Position numbers and translations under genes: made by a program. A stretch of 64,000 nt of DNA. Origin: CBDCWQ01 sp965223435. Lineage in GTDB: Bacteria; Myxococcota; Kuafuiibacteriia; Kuafuiibacteriales; Kuafuiibacteriaceae. Below, one piece after another: positions 8,419-17,403 of the stretch. Each line of letters opens with the position of its first letter. Within the stretch, counting starts at the first letter, position 1. A model generated the notes under the pieces. The model had not been told where the DNA came from. It saw nothing but the letters and a program-made list of their open reading frames with translations, and searched no databases. The stretch spans positions 1,054,001 through 1,118,000 of the forward strand of contig CBDCWQ010000022.1 in assembly GCA_965223435.1 (NCBI GenBank). Direction: 5' to 3'.

Positions 8419-9804
8419 ATGAACAAGACCTTGATTGCTCGTGCCGCTTCAGTGAAGTCTCAAACCAGCACCGTATTGCCCCCAATACGCTTCCTGCTCG
8501 TTCTGGTGGGCGGAAGCCTCGTCTTCGCGGGCAAGGCCGCCCCGTCTACGGAAACAAAGGACCCTCTCGAAGAATCTTTGACCGCGCCTCCGCGCGCGGT
8601 CGATCCCCCAGACGGCACCCTCACGTCCAGTGAAGACGTAGGCATCGCCGACCGAACCGACGAACAACAACAGATATGGTGGAGCCGATGGAGCCTTGTC
8701 GAATCTTCGGAAGACTACTCTCATCTGGACGGGACCATGATCCCCTGGGACGTAGAACTGGTGGGAGACACCGCCGCGTACCGCAACACCGCCGCCACAC
8801 AACCGGTTCGCTGGGTCTACTTGGATCAACCCCGCGTCTTTTCGCAACGTGACACCCCATTACCGCCTCTACCCAGCGACGCAACCCTCAAAGAAGGCTG
8901 GAACCTACTCCGAGTAGCAACCCCGGTCCCCTACGATGACCCCCACATCATCTGGCTCACCCGATGGGAAGCATTGACACAGCAGTACCTTCGCGTCGAA
9001 CCCGGGGAGTCTATTATACCGAACGAAATTTACTTCGCGTTGTACGCAGAAGACCCGAGCTCGGTCCCCAGTCGCAACAATTTCGCAGCGGAGTTTAACG
9101 GTCTCGACGAGTATGTAGAAATCAAAGACCTCGATGCCTACTCACAGCCAACCACCGGCGCCCTGAGCGTAGAAGTCTGGCTTCGGCCCGCATCCCTGAG
9201 AATGCCCAAAATAGAATCAAGCGGCTACGCCAATTGGTTCGGGAAAGGCGGATTTGGAGAGCACGAGTGGACATTCCGCATGTATTCCAAGGGTAACCTC
9301 GAAAACCGTGGCAACCGAATCAGCTTCTACGCCCTCAACGCAAACGGAGGTCTCGGCGTCGGAAGCTACTTTCAAGACAAACTGCTCGTCGGCCAATGGA
9401 TCCACGTCGTAGCGACCTTAGACGATTCGCAGACCGCGGTGTACCGAGACGGTGCTTTCAGAAAGCAAGATCCTTTGTACTGGAAAGCCCGCAACCTGGT
9501 CATCACCCCTACCAACCAAGAAGCTCCCATCCGCATTGGCACCCGCGACAAACGAAGTTTCTTTCAAGGTGCCATCGGCCGCGTCGCCATCTACAACACC
9601 AAACTCTCCCCGTCACAGATTCAAGCCCACTACCAAGCTGGCGGAACTTTCCACTACGATGACCTCATCTTGTCCGAACCCAGTCTTGTCGGCTACTGGC
9701 CACTCGACGAAATCGGCGGACAAACCGCCTTCGACCGCACCGGAACCAACCACGCCGAATACCAAGGCACCGTTACACTCGGCGTGGCCCGCTGGGAACC
9801 ATAG
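8419..9804 (+). CDS. Secreted LamG/concanavalin-A-like domain protein
   Basis: 461 residues from ATG 8419. A hydrophobic segment near residues 25-41 (FLLVLVGGSLVFAGKA) acts as a long-leader signal peptide or anchor. A first module carries LKEGWNLLRVAT, matching the GWNL-type modules of the giant proteins at both ends of the window. The C-terminal 220 residues are a LamG jelly-roll: FNGLDEYVEI, then GALSVEVWLRP, WIHVVATLDDSQTAVYRDG and a closing GYWPLDE. Such domains bind carbohydrate or protein ligands outside the cell; the ligand here is unknown. It is convergent with the gene at 9917. Confidence 0.8.
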   Translation: MNKTLIARAASVKSQTSTVLPPIRFLLVLVGGSLVFAGKAAPSTETKDPLEESLTAPPRAVDPPDGTLTSSEDVGIADRTDEQQQIWWSRWSLVESSEDYSHLDGTMIPWDVELVGDTAAYRNTAATQPVRWVYLDQPRVFSQRDTPLPPLPSDATLKEGWNLLRVATPVPYDDPHIIWLTRWEALTQQYLRVEPGESIIPNEIYFALYAEDPSSVPSRNNFAAEFNGLDEYVEIKDLDAYSQPTTGALSVEVWLRPASLRMPKIESSGYANWFGKGGFGEHEWTFRMYSKGNLENRGNRISFYALNANGGLGVGSYFQDKLLVGQWIHVVATLDDSQTAVYRDGAFRKQDPLYWKARNLVITPTNQEAPIRIGTRDKRSFFQGAIGRVAIYNTKLSPSQIQAHYQAGGTFHYDDLILSEPSLVGYWPLDEIGGQTAFDRTGTNHAEYQGTVTLGVARWEP

Positions 9805-9916
9805 CATCACGCAAGCTGACAAGGGCCAGAACATCGTTCCACGAAAGGGACACCCTCCCCCTCCGGTGATAAGGAAGGTGCTGCTTGCGATCGGTGGCAG
9901 GGTAGTGCGTTTTGGT

Positions 9917-10807
9917 TTAGTAGCCCCACCATCTTTGCCAAGCTTGGGCTATTTTTCTACGGGGGCGACGGCCTACGGTGCCAAAAGACTCGCCGGTGAG
10001 CTCTTCTAACATGATGATGGCCATGTCTCCCTTGGTTTCAGGTGACGAGGTTCGGTTAGAGCCGCTGGGGAAACTGTATTCAAAATGGGTGACCGCACGA
10101 GAACTGGTGACCACCGGGATCAAGTGCTCGATCACGGGTTCGCCGCTGGCCAAAAGCTCATCGATGGCGCGCTGGACGACAATGGGGTTGTCGCTGAGTA
10201 GGTGGGCCAAGACCCGTTTTGCCACCTCGCCAAAACCGGTTGGAGAAACTTGCTGAACTCGGATGGGGGCTTTTTTTTTGGGGCGACGGGAGGAGCCTGC
10301 CTCGAAACGACTGAGGACCTCATGGGTGCCCGCGAGATTGAGACGAACCAGGATACCTTCTTCTAGCATGAGCTGAACCGAGCGCCGGTCGATGCCCACC
10401 AGAATGGCGTCGTTCGGCAATACTGCGCCGATGCGGTAGAATTCTTTTGGGGTCTTCTTTTTGTACCGAAGGGCAGCCTTTCGGTCTTCCCATTGTGAAG
10501 ACCACACCACGTCGGCCAAAAGAAACCCTGGCCACACAAGTGCCTCTTTGGGTGATATGGGGGGCGACGGTTCGACGGGCAGTTTTTGGGACCCGCGGGC
10601 TTCGGAAAACGCCGTGACTTCGGAGGGCTCGCTCGCACCAGAAAAAGCCCCTTGGCCGGACAACGCATTCGGAACGCCCAAGCCCTCGGGGGCTGACGGC
10701 GATTCTGGGGTCAGGATCCATGCCCACAATAGGCCAAGGACCAAAAGTGGAATCGCGAGCAAGCCACACACCGCGATGCTGCGCAGGAGGATTGCACCCT
10801 TACTCAC
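9917..10807 (-). CDS. Membrane-anchored protein with GspC-HR-like segment and HEAT-like C-terminus
   Basis: 296 residues from GTG 10807, whose first bases overlap the hflX stop (GTGA), so translation is probably coupled to hflX. One N-terminal helix (LLAIPLLVLGLLWAWIL) is followed by a Pro/Ser-rich linker. The segment FYRIGAVLPNDAILVGIDRR...VRLNL resembles the HR domain of type II secretion GspC proteins; this is a weak, pattern-based match. The C-terminus (DELLASGEPVIEHLIPVV ... LTGESFG ... AWQRWWGY) reads like a HEAT-repeat end. No other secretion genes are nearby. Function unknown. Confidence 0.7.
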   Translation of the reverse strand: MSKGAILLRSIAVCGLLAIPLLVLGLLWAWILTPESPSAPEGLGVPNALSGQGAFSGASEPSEVTAFSEARGSQKLPVEPSPPISPKEALVWPGFLLADVVWSSQWEDRKAALRYKKKTPKEFYRIGAVLPNDAILVGIDRRSVQLMLEEGILVRLNLAGTHEVLSRFEAGSSRRPKKKAPIRVQQVSPTGFGEVAKRVLAHLLSDNPIVVQRAIDELLASGEPVIEHLIPVVTSSRAVTHFEYSFPSGSNRTSSPETKGDMAIIMLEELTGESFGTVGRRPRRKIAQAWQRWWGY

Positions 10808-12501
10808 ACCGCGTGGGTCCCAGTGATGGGGGGGACATCGGGCTTGTTGCTGAGCGCATCGGGTTCGAAAACGGCGTTCTCGATGCGCTCGAGAAGCACG
10901 TCCATGCCCGAGCGGGTCTTCGCGCTGACCGGAACCCCGTCCGTGACCCGCTTCAGCGCGGAAACAAAAGGCGCAGGGGTGACATCGACTTTGTTGAGGA
11001 CCACGATCTGTTTGAGGGTACCCAGTTTGAGTTCGTCTAGGATTTGCTCTACGGCCTGGCGCTTCTCGTCAAACAGGGAATCAGAGGCGTCGACCAAATG
11101 AATGATGAGGTCGGATTCCTCGAGCTCTTCGAGGGTCGCTTTGAAGGCATTGACCAATTCTTTTGGCAGATCACGAATGAAGCCAACGGTGTCGGTCAGA
11201 ATGATCTCGCGCTCTTCCGGAAATCGAAGCCGGCGGGTGGTCGGATCCAGCGTGGCAAAAAGCTTATCTTCTGCCAAGACCTCTGCGTTGGTCAACGCGT
11301 TGAGCAACGTCGACTTTCCGGCGTTGGTATAGCCTACGATGGAAACCACCGGAATACCGGCTGCGGATCTTCTCCCACGGCGGATGCTCCTTCGAAGCGA
11401 CAACTTTTCGATCTCTTTTTCGAGGCGATGGATACGCGCGCGGGCGCGACGACGGTGGATCTCTAGTTTTGTTTCACCAGGACCCTGACCACCAATGCCT
11501 CCTGTCAGCCGACTCATGGCCGTCGACTTTTCTATGAGTCGAGGCAGAGCGTACTTCAGCTGAGCCAACTCAACCTGCAATTTACCGTCACGACTCTTCG
11601 CGTGGCGGGCAAAGATGTCGAGAATGAGCTGAGTTCGATCGAGCACCCGCAAATCGGTCTTGTTGGTGATGGCCCGAAGCTGAGATGGTGCAAGATTTTG
11701 GTCAAGAATGAGTACGTCGGCGCCATGCTCGAGCGCCCGAAGGCTTAGCTCTTCTATTTTGCCACTACCGACAACCGTTTTTGGATCCAGCTGCCTTCGG
11801 ATCTGAATGACCGTGTCCACGACATGAACGCCTGCGGTCCGGGCAAGCTCGTAAAGCTCGTCCATGGAGGCCTCGGCCAGCTTGCGGGCCCCCCGCCTCG
11901 ACGCCCACACGCCGACCAGCATGGCGCTGTCTCGAGCAACCTCGCGCGCATCGCCCGCAAAAACGCGGGACATCTCTGATTCGGAATCACGGACGAGGGC
12001 CATGCCGTCATCCGGAAGCTCGTGAACGGAGGCAACCCGCTGCTGGACCGGCGCAACCGTCTTGGCCATGCGATCGGCCAGAAGGTAGGCCCACTCGGCG
12101 GCCTGAGGGTGACCGAGCGGATCAATCTCAACGGCCAGGACGGCATCGAGCCGGAGCTTGGCGAGGTCGGCCAAATCTTCGCGGCTCAGGCCCTGTCCCC
12201 GAAGTTCGGTCCGCAAAAACCTCAACCCCCGTAGACGCCCCAAACCACCGCGCGCCCGGCCGATTTCGGGCAGATACAAGCGGGTCGGCTCGCCGACAAC
12301 CACCCGACGGACGTGCCCGCCGCGGTCGATCAGCACACCAAGCTGCCGATTTAACTCACGACTCAGCCCCCCGAGGTGCCGGCACAGTTCGCCCGAAGTG
12401 AGGGCGTCCGCTTTCACTTTGCGCCGAAACGTGGCTTCGAGCCTCTGGATCTGGCGAGCCCGAAGCCCATGGATATGCCCATCAACTGTTTGCATGATCA
12501 C
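10804..12501 (-). CDS. hflX: Ribosome-associated GTPase HflX
   Basis: 565 residues, starting at GTG 12501 or ATG 12495. The HflX N-terminal domain (DPKTVVGSGKIEEL, DQNLAPSQLRAI, VELAQLKYALPRL, GGIGGQGPGETKLE) precedes a complete G domain: G1 GYTNAGKST, G3 DTVGF, G4 NKVD. It is longer than E. coli HflX because of an extra N-terminal domain of about 190 residues, as seen in many former Deltaproteobacteria. HflX splits or rescues stalled ribosomes under stress. It overlaps the downstream gene by 4 nt. Confidence 0.95.
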   Translation of the reverse strand: MIMQTVDGHIHGLRARQIQRLEATFRRKVKADALTSGELCRHLGGLSRELNRQLGVLIDRGGHVRRVVVGEPTRLYLPEIGRARGGLGRLRGLRFLRTELRGQGLSREDLADLAKLRLDAVLAVEIDPLGHPQAAEWAYLLADRMAKTVAPVQQRVASVHELPDDGMALVRDSESEMSRVFAGDAREVARDSAMLVGVWASRRGARKLAEASMDELYELARTAGVHVVDTVIQIRRQLDPKTVVGSGKIEELSLRALEHGADVLILDQNLAPSQLRAITNKTDLRVLDRTQLILDIFARHAKSRDGKLQVELAQLKYALPRLIEKSTAMSRLTGGIGGQGPGETKLEIHRRRARARIHRLEKEIEKLSLRRSIRRGRRSAAGIPVVSIVGYTNAGKSTLLNALTNAEVLAEDKLFATLDPTTRRLRFPEEREIILTDTVGFIRDLPKELVNAFKATLEELEESDLIIHLVDASDSLFDEKRQAVEQILDELKLGTLKQIVVLNKVDVTPAPFVSALKRVTDGVPVSAKTRSGMDVLLERIENAVFEPDALSNKPDVPPITGTHAV

Positions 12502-12729
12502 CGACGGAACCGTCTAATAGGGAATTTCCGGTTAAACCCAACAAGCCTCGCCCGTTGAGGGTGAACGCCCGCAACCCATATCGCCCCAACCTTCCGGCAG
12601 GAGTCAAGCGGGTGACAGACGGCGTTCACCTCCATAGGGCCCGAAAACGAAACCAACCACGGGGTGCACACCTCATCGCTGGGCCAATCGGCCAGTTTTG
12701 TCCGAACACAATGCCCCTCAAATCCGTAG

Positions 12730-12749
12730 CTCGATGGAGTCCCATCGAG
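12730..12749. promoter_or_regulatory. Perfect palindrome upstream of kinase gene
   Basis: CTCGATGG-AGTC-CCATCGAG is a perfect 8-bp inverted repeat ending 18 nt before ATG 12768. It could be an operator or an RNA hairpin. If translation instead began at ATG 12711, it would fall inside the coding region. Confidence 0.35.
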
Positions 12750-12767
12750 TACACTCCCGAGTTCCCC

Positions 12768-13760
12768 ATGGCCCTACGTGATCGAACCCATGCCCGGATG
12801 TACCAACTCCGGCACCGCATTGCCGCTGGGGGCATGGGCGAGATCTACGAAGCGGTGTCACCCGACCTAAAACGGCGTGTGGCCGTCAAACGCATGCTCG
12901 AGCCCGACACCACCGACCGGGAGCTGAAGACCCTGTTTCTTCGAGAAGTCGCGGTGGCCGCAACCTTGGGGCATCCAAACGTGGTCGAGGTTATCGACGC
13001 CGGCCAAGTAGACGACAATCTGTATCTGGTCATGGAGTTTGTCGAGGGTCCATCGCTCGCTGAGACCCTGTGGGCTCTCGAACGGAGCAACAAGGTGCTT
13101 CCCGTAGAAGTCGCGTGTGGCATCGTCGGATCGATCGCACGCGGGCTTGCGCACGCCCACGAACGCGCTTTGCCAGACGGAACGCCACTCGGCATCGTCC
13201 ATCGTGATGTGGCCGCCGAAAATGTCTTGCTGGTTCGCAACGGGGTCCCCAAGATTTTCGATTTCGGTCTGGCAAAACTATCGGGTCATAGCATGACCAT
13301 CCCGGGAACCATTCGCGGGCGCCCAAGAAATCTTGCTCCCGAGCAGGCCAGAGGCAGCAACGTCGACGCTCGATCCGACATCTTCTCGCTTGGTGCGTTG
13401 TTGTTTGAGCTCTTGTCCGGCCAACCGCTGTACCCAAGCGAAGAGCTGGCCTCTCTGTTGTGGAAGGTCGCTGCCGGCAAATACGAGCCGATTGAGGACC
13501 GCCTGGGGAATACCGATCCGGACCTGGTGGCCATCGTCAAGCAGGCGATTGCCGTCGCCCCAGAGGCCCGATTTCGTTCCGCCCGCGAATTTAGCGGATG
13601 CCTCGACCGATTTCGCGCGGGGCGAGGAATGCGGGCCGACATCCGGAGCACGGCCAAAATCATTGCGGACCTGTGGCCGCTGATCGCCCGCGCCCGAAAG
13701 CGAAGACTGCAAGGAGCAAGAGGCGAAATCGAAGGCCTTTTGGCTCACACTCCCGCCTGA
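12768..13760 (+). CDS. Serine/threonine protein kinase (catalytic domain; C-terminal anchor displaced by a frameshift)
   Basis: About 330 residues from ATG 12768 (MALRDRTHARMYQLRHR); ATG 12711 is an alternative. Catalytic elements are intact: loop IAAGGMGEIY, lysine in VAVKRM, catalytic loop VHRDVAAEN, DFG in IFDFGLAK and APE in LAPEQA. After DLWPLIA the frame changes character (RARKRRLQGARGE) and stops at 13760. The +1 frame opens at 13684, directly after a stop codon, and continues as a Pro-rich linker ending in a membrane helix (next entry). A single extra base in a C/G-rich run at about 13684-13700 would explain this. The original product was probably a single-pass membrane kinase. Confidence 0.8.
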   Translation: MALRDRTHARMYQLRHRIAAGGMGEIYEAVSPDLKRRVAVKRMLEPDTTDRELKTLFLREVAVAATLGHPNVVEVIDAGQVDDNLYLVMEFVEGPSLAETLWALERSNKVLPVEVACGIVGSIARGLAHAHERALPDGTPLGIVHRDVAAENVLLVRNGVPKIFDFGLAKLSGHSMTIPGTIRGRPRNLAPEQARGSNVDARSDIFSLGALLFELLSGQPLYPSEELASLLWKVAAGKYEPIEDRLGNTDPDLVAIVKQAIAVAPEARFRSAREFSGCLDRFRAGRGMRADIRSTAKIIADLWPLIARARKRRLQGARGEIEGLLAHTPA

Positions 13761-13794
13761 AGCCACCACCCAAGGTTCGCTGCGGGACACGGCA

Positions 13795-14391
13795 TTGGAC
13801 CAGCTCAAGTCCAAACCGCTGGGCGACTTCGGACTGGGAGAAGAGGACGAGACCGATCCCGATCACCGGTGCCCCAAAAGGCATCGAAAGCCACGACCAG
13901 CCACCGGGGAACAACCGCAGGCGGATTCGGGCGAAACCAGGTTTGTCGAAACCGATGGTCCTGGGGGACGCGAGCCACCGAGTCCCGCGGACCCGAAAAA
14001 CGACCCTCATTGGCCGTCCGCCGCGCCCAGGCGCGGCACGCAGTACAGCGAGATTCGGCGACTACCCCCAAGTGAGAGCCAACCCGATCGGCCTATGCCT
14101 GGCGCATCCCAGCCCGAAAGTCGCCCAAGCCCGCTGGCCGAAGATCTCAATCTCGCGCGTGCGGGCCTCCTATCCCAAGTTTCGCGGCGAAACTGGCGCG
14201 AAAGCACATTCCCAATGCAGAATTCGGGCTACACGGCCCTGCCCCGACCACGCGCCCCAGGCGGGAGCGTCTTTGCCGTCCATGCAGGCGCCTACGGCTG
14301 GACTGCGTACCTCATTGTGGTCCTCGCATTGGCGGCGCTGGTATTCTTTGGCGTGTGGCTCTATGGAACACCTGCGGGAAAAGCATTGTGA
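13795..14391 (+). CDS. Pro-rich linker and C-terminal TM anchor, probably the detached tail of the upstream kinase
   Basis: The frame opens at 13684 and its first possible start is TTG 13795, so independent translation is doubtful. The translation is acidic then Pro/Ser/Arg-rich (GEEDETDPD, RRLPPSESQPD) and ends in one membrane helix (AYLIVVLALAALVFFGVWLYG). This is the usual layout for the tail of a membrane-anchored bacterial kinase. The overlapping alternative frame (13598-14437) lacks such organisation. It ends 33 bp before def. Confidence 0.5.
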   Translation: MDQLKSKPLGDFGLGEEDETDPDHRCPKRHRKPRPATGEQPQADSGETRFVETDGPGGREPPSPADPKNDPHWPSAAPRRGTQYSEIRRLPPSESQPDRPMPGASQPESRPSPLAEDLNLARAGLLSQVSRRNWRESTFPMQNSGYTALPRPRAPGGSVFAVHAGAYGWTAYLIVVLALAALVFFGVWLYGTPAGKAL

Positions 14392-14424
14392 CTTTGGCCG
14401 AAGACCTCTAGAATCTAGGCGGGT

Positions 14425-14961
14425 ATGGCGCTCCTAGACATTCTGACTTACCCCGATCCCCGGCTGAAGAAAAAGTCGGTGCCGGTCGACGGCGTCACCG
14501 ATCGCACCCGCAAGCTCATCGACGACATGTTCGAGACCATGTACAGCGCCGAAGGGGTTGGGTTGGCGGCGCCTCAAATCGGCGTCCTGGAGCGAATCAT
14601 CGTCGTGGACTGCGGACCGCGAGAAGATGAAGAAAAGAGCCCACTGACCCCGCGAGAACCCATCGCCTTGATCAATCCCGTCATTGTGACCCGCGATGGC
14701 AAAACCAGCTGGCAAGAAGGCTGCCTGTCGGTCCCTGAATATACCGACGAGGTCGAACGGGCACAGACCGTCACCGTGCAAGGCCTCGACCGGGACGGCC
14801 AGAGCATCGAGATCCCTGCCGACGGTCTTCTGTCGGTATGTCTCCAGCACGAAATCGACCACCTTGATGGGGTGCTGTTTGTAGACCGGCTGTCCCGCCT
14901 GAAGCAGGAGCTCCTCCGAAAACGGGTCAAAAAACGCATTGAGCAAGAGGCTCGGGCCTGA
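14425..14961 (+). CDS. def: Peptide deformylase
   Basis: 178 residues with the three deformylase motifs: GVGLAAPQIG, EGCLSVP (metal-binding Cys) and HEIDHLDG (HExxH metal-binding and catalytic). It removes the N-formyl group from nascent proteins, using a divalent metal. A short Glu/Lys-rich insertion (REDEEKSPLTPRE) follows the VVD strand. It is followed 29 bp later by fmt, the classic def-fmt pair that handles formylation of initiator Met. Confidence 0.97.
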   Translation: MALLDILTYPDPRLKKKSVPVDGVTDRTRKLIDDMFETMYSAEGVGLAAPQIGVLERIIVVDCGPREDEEKSPLTPREPIALINPVIVTRDGKTSWQEGCLSVPEYTDEVERAQTVTVQGLDRDGQSIEIPADGLLSVCLQHEIDHLDGVLFVDRLSRLKQELLRKRVKKRIEQEARA

Positions 14962-14990
14962 TCTGCAAACTCCCCAATCGCCCCCTCCGC

Positions 14991-15917
14991 TTGGCGTTCT
15001 TCGGAACGCCAGATATCGCGGACGTTATCCTTCAAGGTATTTTGGCCGCCGGTACCGATGAGGTGGTGGCGGTGGTCTGTCAGCCCGATCGTCCCAAGGG
15101 CCGTGGCCAAAAACACGTGCCGCCCCCCGTCAAGGAAACAGCGGTCGCCCACGGCTTGGAGGTGACCCAGCCGACCGTCCTGAAAGACGGGACCCTCGCG
15201 GAGCAAATGCGGGGGTGGAACCTTGATTTGGCGGTGGTCTGCGCCTACGGACGAATCATCCCGGCGTCGGTCTTTCGTGCCCCAGCGTTCGGAACTTGGA
15301 ACGTCCACACTTCACTTCTGCCCAGGCACCGGGGCGCTTCCCCCATTCAGGCCGCCATCCTCGCCGGCGACCCGCAAACCGGAGTCACCCTCATGGAGTT
15401 GACCGAAGGCCTCGACGAGGGCCCCATGCTCCTCAAAAAGGCGATCGCCCTCCAAGGCCATGAAACCGGGGGCAATTTGACCAAAACGCTCGCCGAAGTT
15501 GGGCATGAGACCTTGCTAGAGGGCCTTAAGGCCGCCAAAAGCGAAGGCCTTGAGGCCCAAGCTCAACAGGCCCAAGAAGCAACCTACGCCCCGCTTCTCA
15601 AAAAAGCAGATGGCGCCCTCGATTTTACCGAACCCGCCAGAGCTCTGGAGCGCCGTGTACGGGCACTCGACCCTTGGCCTGGTGCGTTCACAACTTGGAA
15701 CGGGCAACGGCTCAAGGTTCTCGAAGCGCGGGTTTCATATGAGACCGGCGGAGCTCCGGGCTCGGTCGTCAGTGCCAAAAAATCTCTGATCGTTCAAACC
15801 CAAGAGCAAAGTTTGGAGATCCTGCGACTTCAACCCCCCGGAAAAAAGCCCATGGAGACCGAGGCCTTTCTTCGAGGGGCAGGCCGACATATTGAGGCGG
15901 GAACCCCCCTCGGTTAG
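14991..15917 (+). CDS. fmt: Methionyl-tRNA formyltransferase
   Basis: About 308 residues from TTG 14991. The N-terminal strand reads LAFFGTPDIAD, as in Fmt. The catalytic segment NVHTSLLPRHRGASPI (Asn, His) and the Asp in TEGLDEGPML are present, followed by the C-terminal OB-like domain. It formylates Met-tRNA(fMet). The frame has no ATG or GTG near the start; codons upstream of 14991 (encoding LPNRPLR) also fit the family, so the true start may be a rare codon up to 33 nt upstream, overlapping the def stop. Confidence 0.93.
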   Translation: MAFFGTPDIADVILQGILAAGTDEVVAVVCQPDRPKGRGQKHVPPPVKETAVAHGLEVTQPTVLKDGTLAEQMRGWNLDLAVVCAYGRIIPASVFRAPAFGTWNVHTSLLPRHRGASPIQAAILAGDPQTGVTLMELTEGLDEGPMLLKKAIALQGHETGGNLTKTLAEVGHETLLEGLKAAKSEGLEAQAQQAQEATYAPLLKKADGALDFTEPARALERRVRALDPWPGAFTTWNGQRLKVLEARVSYETGGAPGSVVSAKKSLIVQTQEQSLEILRLQPPGKKPMETEAFLRGAGRHIEAGTPLG

Positions 15918-15938
15918 AGAAGCCCAATCATGGAGGCG

Positions 15939-17321
15939 CTACTGGGGCTGACCGCAGTAGCCGAGGCCATCGTCGCGCTCCAAAAAAAGATCGTCGCGGC
16001 ACGTCGTGTTGCCGACGGTACTTGCCGCACAGCCAGACTCGGTCACCGAGGCCGTCTCGACCATGCAATCTCGGAGGCAGAGACCGCCGGCGCCTCGGGT
16101 GTCTACGCAGTGGGTGTTTGCCGGGCAGCGACCGGTCCCGCCGGGCACAAAGAGACAATCCTCTTTGGGCAGGTCGATAAAATTGTACTCAGGGAGCAGC
16201 TCAGGCACCACGCTCCGACACAGCGACACCGGATCGGAGCCCTGGACAAAGGTCAGGGGCCCGGTGCAAGCACTCCCGTGGCCCAGCGTGCTCGGTCGGC
16301 CACAGTTGTCCGGGAACAGGGTGCAGCCGTGGCTGCAGAGCCCCACGACTGAGCTGGTTTCGGTCGTCATTCCAAAAGGGGCACAAACGGTGGGTCCGGC
16401 CGTCGTATCCGACACATGCGAGCAGTCAGGTGTCGCTTCTTTGGGATCACATAACGCAAAACAGATACCACTTTCGTCCGGCTTGGAGGGATCGGTGGTA
16501 TCAAGGATCGACGAGCCTTCCGCGGTCGAATCGTCTGGGGGTATCCGGAGGCAAAGCATTTCTGGCAGGTTTCCCGCGGGGGTCGTGCTGGTATCGCAGA
16601 GGCCCACCACGCTGGTGGTGCTGCACAGGTCTCCGCCTTCTGCGCGGCGAAGCGCGCACACCCCTCCGGGTGCTCCGGGACGATCCACAACTTGAGGATT
16701 GCAAAACGGAAATTGCGCGGTGCAGCCACCGGGAGGGTCGGCCTCCGGATCACACGGCCGGCCACAACTGAACTCATAATCCTGAAGGCCGAGTAAGGGA
16801 GAGCGCGCTTCATTCCAGCGAAAAGACTCGAGACCGATGGCGCAACCGGTTATCGGTGGAATCATCGTCGCCCGCTCGCCTTCTTGAACCTCGGCCGAAA
16901 CGCACACGCTCAGGAGCCCAATCGGGCGACAAAGGGGCGTGTCTGGCAGGTCGAGACAATTCAGATCTGTCTGGCACTGGCGCTCGCATACCCCCACGTT
17001 GATCGCATCGCCCCCGATCGCGGCCCGAGACAATCCCAGGTTGATGCAGCTCAGACCACTATTGCAGCGTGGAACCTCATTTCGGCAGCCAAAGCCTTGT
17101 TCGCCCACCCGGGTGGCGTTGACACCCCCGTCGTCCGACGATCCGCCGTCCTGGTTGCCCCCGGGACCTCCGTCCTGATTGGGCCCCCCGTCGTTGGGTC
17201 CGTCGGAACCGCCACCGCCGCAGGCCGAAATGGCTATCCCGCAAACGAAGGCAAGTAAACCCGCGGAGCGGGCGGCCACCGCAAAAGAAGAGGACTGGTG
17301 AGACCCGAATACTACACGCAA
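15939..17321 (-). CDS. Cys-rich lipoprotein, hypothetical
   Basis: About 460 residues from TTG 17321; GTG 17279 is an alternative. The open frame extends to 17603, but that part is antisense to the DUF423 gene. A signal peptide ends in the lipobox AISAC, followed by a Gly/Asp/Asn-rich linker (GGPNQDGGPGG type). The mature part has about 40 Cys residues in short spaced motifs (CQTDLNCLDLPDTPLCRP, CSHGCTLFPDNCG), suggesting disulphide-rich EGF-like or similar repeats. Such lipoproteins are common on myxobacterial surfaces. Function unknown. It lies tail to tail with fmt, 21 bp away. Confidence 0.8.
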   Translation of the reverse strand: MRVVFGSHQSSSFAVAARSAGLLAFVCGIAISACGGGGSDGPNDGGPNQDGGPGGNQDGGSSDDGGVNATRVGEQGFGCRNEVPRCNSGLSCINLGLSRAAIGGDAINVGVCERQCQTDLNCLDLPDTPLCRPIGLLSVCVSAEVQEGERATMIPPITGCAIGLESFRWNEARSPLLGLQDYEFSCGRPCDPEADPPGGCTAQFPFCNPQVVDRPGAPGGVCALRRAEGGDLCSTTSVVGLCDTSTTPAGNLPEMLCLRIPPDDSTAEGSSILDTTDPSKPDESGICFALCDPKEATPDCSHVSDTTAGPTVCAPFGMTTETSSVVGLCSHGCTLFPDNCGRPSTLGHGSACTGPLTFVQGSDPVSLCRSVVPELLPEYNFIDLPKEDCLFVPGGTGRCPANTHCVDTRGAGGLCLRDCMVETASVTESGCAASTVGNTTCRDDLFLERDDGLGYCGQPQ

Positions 17322-17403
17322 CGCGTAGCATAGTGACGCACTCCGGTTCGCGGAGCAAATCTTCTGCTTGTCGATGGGCGCCGACCGCGCGTAGGTCAAA
17401 GGC

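Noticed and set aside
13598..14437. 279-codon frame overlapping the kinase tail and the def start
   Set aside because: The sequence is Arg/Pro-rich without organisation, while the competing frame gives a coherent linker and membrane helix and leaves def intact.
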